This document shows, piece after piece, positions 15,401 through 18,260 of a stretch of 18,260 nucleotides of DNA. Position numbers and translations under genes: made by a program. Under the pieces are notes generated by a model. It made no database searches, was not told the origin of the DNA, and saw only the letters and a list, made by a program, of their open reading frames with translations. Source of the stretch: an uncultured Lachnospiraceae bacterium. Its GTDB lineage: Bacteria; Bacillota; Clostridia; Lachnospirales; Lachnospiraceae. Each line of letters starts with the position of its first letter. Within the stretch, counting starts at the first letter, position 1. Location: NCBI GenBank assembly GCA_934351765.1, contig CAKRJM010000017.1, positions 1 to 18,260 on the forward strand, read 5' to 3'.

Positions 15401-15880
15401 ATGGAAAAAATAGCCAGCTTTACTGTCAATCATTTAACCCTGCTGCCCGGCGTCTATGTCTCCCGGAAGGATCCCGTCGGTGACAGCGTCATCACAACCT
15501 TTGACCTGCGCATGACCCGTCCCAATTATGAGCCGGTCATGAACACTGCGGAAATGCACACCATCGAGCACCTGGGCGCCACCTTCCTGCGGAACCATCC
15601 CGTTTACGGCCCCCGGACCATTTACTTCGGCCCCATGGGATGCCGCACCGGCTTTTATCTGCTGCTTGCCGGTGACTATGACTCCGCCGATATCATACCT
15701 CTTATGAAAGAAATGTTCACCTTTATCCGGGATTTCAGCAGCGAGGTTCCCGGTGCAAGAGCCCGCGACTGCGGAAACTATCTGGACATGAATCTGCCCA
15801 TGGCCAACTACCTGGCAGACCGCTATTTAACCGAGGTTCTGGAAAACATCGATGGATCCAGACTGGTTTATCCGGAATAA
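15401..15880 (+). CDS. luxS: S-ribosylhomocysteine lyase (LuxS)
   Basis: This 159-residue cytoplasmic metalloenzyme splits S-ribosylhomocysteine into homocysteine and DPD, the precursor of the AI-2 signal, as part of the activated methyl cycle. The metal-binding motif HTIEHLGATFLRN (53-65) supplies His53 and His57 with catalytic Glu56. Cys124 in ARDCGNYLDM is the third ligand, and Cys81 in PMGCRTGFY is the second catalytic residue. Full length for the family (about 155-160). ATG at 15401 has AGGAA 8 nt upstream. It stands alone here, without pfs/mtnN or methionine genes beside it, divergent from the FAH-family operon and convergent with the kinase gene. Confidence 0.98.
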   Translation: MEKIASFTVNHLTLLPGVYVSRKDPVGDSVITTFDLRMTRPNYEPVMNTAEMHTIEHLGATFLRNHPVYGPRTIYFGPMGCRTGFYLLLAGDYDSADIIPLMKEMFTFIRDFSSEVPGARARDCGNYLDMNLPMANYLADRYLTEVLENIDGSRLVYPE

Positions 15881-15933
15881 CATGATGTGATTTTTTCTGA
15901 TACCGGATTACTCCGCACTTCGTGACCCTGGTA

Positions 15934-17073
15934 TCACACGTTCTGCTTTTCCCAGCCGCTGTCAATCTTCCTGATCAGCTCATCAAAGCTCTTCAGACCG
16001 CTTAAAGCATCATAAGCTGCTACGCAGGACGCACCGGTTCCGGTGGCAAGCTGAAGGCATCTCTCTCTGCCGTATCCAAGCGTCACCGCATATAAGAATG
16101 CCGCAATCGTTGTATCGCCTGCCCCGGTTCCGGAAAGCACCTGATCCGGTACATAGCTCTTCTCAAAGGATCTTGCTCCTGCCCAGTCCTCCGGCTCCAG
16201 AACCAGCCCACCGCCGATCTTTGCCAGACGGTCTGCGCCTCCTGCTGCCAGATATAAGCCCTTATATCCGCATTTCACCAGAACCACACCAGCTCCCCAG
16301 CCGATCAGTGTTTCCGCCAGAGGCCTTACATCACGCTCGATGTCCAGAAGCCCGATCATATCACCGTTTTCCGCTTCCGCATACATCTTTTCATATTTAT
16401 CCCTGTCCAGATAAAACAGCAGTTCCTCGATACTGGGTTCAAAGAAATCCACATTGGGACACATACGGCGGATAATATCCTTCCAGTCCTCTTTTCCGCT
16501 CTCACACTCCGGATCTACCGCACACATATCCACGGAGGTTGCGATTCCAGCCGCCTTTGCCTCCTCCAGCATGGCAATGCAGCCCGCTCCGCCGTTTAAG
16601 TATAACAGACGGCTCACCGGCGGATATCCGTAATGAAAGATCTGGTTTGTTTCATAAAGAGCCGGAGCCACGTCCTCCTTGCGGAAGGTATTTCCCGCAC
16701 AGGGATCATGTAAAAACATCCGGTCAATTCCGGGCGGTGTCAGGGCAATGGAATAAGAGGTGGAGATCTCCTGATCCACGATCAGGTCTCCGGCTGCACC
16801 GTACTGATCATAAAACTTCACAATGATGTCACCCAGCACGTCCTTTCCCACCTTGCCGACGGTCCGCACCTTTGCTCCCAGCACCTTTAAGCCGAGCCCC
16901 GTATTGGTAACAGCTCCGCCGGGATGAATGTCCATGCCCTCCATGTGAACGACCTTTCCGGGCACAAACACCTCATCCACCGATTTTGCCTTCTTCTTGC
17001 TCTCAAACACCGGCGTAATATCCAGGGTCAGGGTTCCTGCCACGATAATGCCGTTTCTCTTCGTTGTTTCCAT
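15934..17073 (-). CDS. PfkB-family carbohydrate/nucleoside kinase
   Basis: A 379-residue ribokinase-fold kinase. The substrate-binding N-terminus reads IIVAGTLTLDITP (9-21) and HPGGAVTNTGLGLKVLG (50-66, PfkB signature 1 type). The C-terminal signature LSGTGAGDTTIAAF (313-326) contains the anion hole and catalytic Asp320. The family is confident; the substrate (sugar, sugar phosphate or nucleoside) is not. It is longer than ribokinase (about 310), with extra sequence around 185-250. ATG 17073 has AAGGAG 6 nt upstream; an upstream in-frame ATG at 17172 has no such site and would add 33 non-conserved residues. The gene is monocistronic here, so neighbours do not reveal its pathway. Confidence 0.9.
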   Translation of the reverse strand: METTKRNGIIVAGTLTLDITPVFESKKKAKSVDEVFVPGKVVHMEGMDIHPGGAVTNTGLGLKVLGAKVRTVGKVGKDVLGDIIVKFYDQYGAAGDLIVDQEISTSYSIALTPPGIDRMFLHDPCAGNTFRKEDVAPALYETNQIFHYGYPPVSRLLYLNGGAGCIAMLEEAKAAGIATSVDMCAVDPECESGKEDWKDIIRRMCPNVDFFEPSIEELLFYLDRDKYEKMYAEAENGDMIGLLDIERDVRPLAETLIGWGAGVVLVKCGYKGLYLAAGGADRLAKIGGGLVLEPEDWAGARSFEKSYVPDQVLSGTGAGDTTIAAFLYAVTLGYGRERCLQLATGTGASCVAAYDALSGLKSFDELIRKIDSGWEKQNV

Positions 17074-17195
17074 AAAATGCTCCTTCCACGCCGGGTTCCG
17101 GTTTTTCACTCTCCCGCCGGCAATTTTCTTGTTATCGATAATTCTCAGATCTGATTCTGCCGTCTGTTTCACGGCTCTATTTTCGGCTGCGAACC

Positions 17196-17211
17196 TGTAC
17201 GTTTGTACGTT
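17196..17211. repeat. Tandem 8-bp repeat upstream of the kinase gene
   Basis: TGTACGTT occurs twice in direct succession (17196-17203, 17204-17211), about 125 bp upstream of the kinase start. Each unit contains GTAC. It might be an operator, but it could be chance. Confidence 0.35.
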
Positions 17212-17245
17212 TCTGCTCCGTTCTTCCCATCAGGCATTGCTTCTG

Positions 17246-17947
17246 TCATCTCAGAAATGACAGGACTGCCAGGACAAGCAGGTGCAGGGGATAAAATACA
17301 TAAAATGAATATTTCCAGACCAGCCCCGCCGTCTTTCCCTCCGGCGTCCATCCCTTGTTTCCATTATAAAACAGGATCGGCAGAAATGCCAGTACCCCGA
17401 ATGGCTCCAGGCCACCCATGAGCACCATGACGATTCCTGTGCTGAGCAGCATGGGAACCGGACGGAACCGGAAAAAGTAAAACAGAAAAATGAGAAGCAC
17501 GCCCTCTGCTCCGTAATCGCACCCGGTCAGATACCCCAGACACATCATGGATATCAGCGCCATGATGGCATAGATGGGCTGGACATTTCCCACAAACCGG
17601 TTATACAGATATAAAAGCAGCAGGCCGATGAACAAGGTCACGCCCACGTTCTGATAGCCGGGATAAAACCAGGTTCCGCAAAGGAACAGATCAAAGGGGA
17701 TCTCCGAGATCAGAGCAAACGCCCCTATACGGATCAGGTACTTTTTAATATCACCGGTGTGGAAAAAGCCCTCCACCAGAAGAAAACAGTACAGGGGAAA
17801 AGCGATCCGGCCGATGATCCGAAACCACTTCCAGATCTCCCAGTCTACATTACAGCGCCCCAGATAAATGCCGACATGATCCATGAGCATGGACACCATG
17901 GCGATCCATTTTAACGCCTGCGCGCTGAGTCCGAGCCTACCTCTCAT
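17246..17947 (-). CDS. TraX-family integral membrane protein
   Basis: A 233-residue protein with seven to eight hydrophobic segments, resembling the TraX family. These multispanning acyltransferase-3-like proteins were named after the F-plasmid pilin acetylase and are common in Clostridia chromosomes. Typical motifs are MLMDHVG (20-26), GRIAFPLYCFLLVEGF (46-61), SEIPFDL (81-87) and the C-terminal YVFYPLHLL (216-224). The start is ATG 17947, with GGAGG 6 nt upstream; the upstream in-frame GTG at 17965 lacks a site. It overlaps the end of the debranching-enzyme gene by 11 bp, so the pair is coupled. No conjugation genes are nearby, so a transfer role is unlikely. The substrate is unknown. Confidence 0.85.
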   Translation of the reverse strand: MRGRLGLSAQALKWIAMVSMLMDHVGIYLGRCNVDWEIWKWFRIIGRIAFPLYCFLLVEGFFHTGDIKKYLIRIGAFALISEIPFDLFLCGTWFYPGYQNVGVTLFIGLLLLYLYNRFVGNVQPIYAIMALISMMCLGYLTGCDYGAEGVLLIFLFYFFRFRPVPMLLSTGIVMVLMGGLEPFGVLAFLPILFYNGNKGWTPEGKTAGLVWKYSFYVFYPLHLLVLAVLSFLR

Positions 17948-18260
17948 CTGCTGCCTCCGTTTCACCGACTAAAATGACTGTGCTCCTCGGTGCCAGCGTG
18001 ATCTGCTCCGGATCGGCAAGTGGTTCCATGCAGATCCCATTCTTTTCCTCCCTGGCCGTGTCCACCTCCAGACGCCACACACCTCCGGTATGAGGCAGGT
18101 CAAAGGTATGAGGCTCCCAGTGCATGTTGATCAGCAGATACACATCGGAATCGGCCCCGTATTTCCCGCAGTAGAGAAGCCCGGCCTGGCGGCTGTAGGT
18201 CTCATACTGAGGATACCAGGGGGATTCTCCGTGAACCGAAAAGTCCGGACAGCCCACGCC
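17937..18260 (-). CDS. Glycogen debranching enzyme (GlgX type), C-terminal end (cut by window edge)
   Basis: The last 107 residues of a longer protein are present; the catalytic barrel lies outside the window. The visible part has PDFSVHGESPWYPQYETYSR (residues 5-24), LLYCGKYGADSDVYLLINMH and WEPHTFDLP. This is the end of the barrel plus the C-terminal beta-sandwich of GH13 isoamylase/GlgX proteins, which hydrolyse alpha-1,6 branches of glycogen. The reading is open to the window edge, so the start cannot be given. It is the upstream member of a coupled pair with the TraX-family gene. Confidence 0.8.
   Translation of the reverse strand, partial: GVGCPDFSVHGESPWYPQYETYSRQAGLLYCGKYGADSDVYLLINMHWEPHTFDLPHTGGVWRLEVDTAREEKNGICMEPLADPEQITLAPRSTVILVGETEAADER

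Noticed and set aside
15898..15936. Inverted repeat TGATACC/GGTATCA between luxS and the kinase gene as a terminator
   Set aside because: The T-run lies before, not after, the hairpin on the plus strand, and the minus strand has A's after it. It is not a canonical terminator for either gene.
17246..17947. TraX as evidence for an integrated conjugative element
   Set aside because: No relaxase, type IV secretion, integrase or attachment repeats are in the window, and the gene is coupled to a metabolic gene.

Overview
The window looks like a chromosomal segment of a moderately GC-rich Bacillota, most likely a Clostridia member of the Lachnospiraceae type. This rests on AddAB instead of RecBCD, a ClpP-like protein near an FtsK/SpoIIIE translocase, LuxS, a TraX-family membrane protein, strong GGAGG ribosome binding sites and frequent Gram-positive-style promoters. 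No rRNA, tRNA, CRISPR array, transposase or phage gene was seen. The organism call is inference, because no search could be run.

Left part (1-5060). The 5' portion of a DNA translocase gene (ftsK/spoIIIE) runs off the left edge on the minus strand. A 328-base gap follows with two divergent promoters. It also holds three consecutive 11-bp direct repeats that look like a PhoP (Pho) box, just upstream of a plus-strand Na+/phosphate cotransporter with a PhoU tail. A strong bidirectional terminator separates this from a minus-strand pair: a membrane-anchored C39-like cysteine peptidase and a ClpP-like serine protease (TepA-like). The ClpP-like gene carries tandem DNA repeats at both ends.

Middle part (5061-13916). 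A large addB-addA pair encodes the ATP-dependent helicase-nuclease for double-strand break repair; the two genes overlap by 41 nt. Upstream lies a small alarmone ((p)ppGpp) synthetase, divergent from a short membrane-anchored FMN_bind-like protein. This divergent pair is bracketed by two related non-coding structured elements of about 155 bp (12304-12457 and 13757-13912).

Right part (13917-18260). A fumarylacetoacetate hydrolase-family enzyme and a GNAT acetyltransferase form a minus-strand operon. They are divergent from luxS, and predicted -10 boxes overlap on the two strands. A PfkB-family sugar/nucleoside kinase follows, then a TraX-family membrane protein coupled to the 3' end of a GlgX-type glycogen debranching enzyme that runs off the right edge.

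The content is mostly housekeeping and metabolism: repair, stringent response, phosphate uptake, methyl cycle/AI-2 and glycogen. I found no clear new defence or mobile system. The features most worth following are the Pho-box-like array, the paired structured elements around the alarmone synthetase locus, and the repeat-flanked ClpP-like gene.
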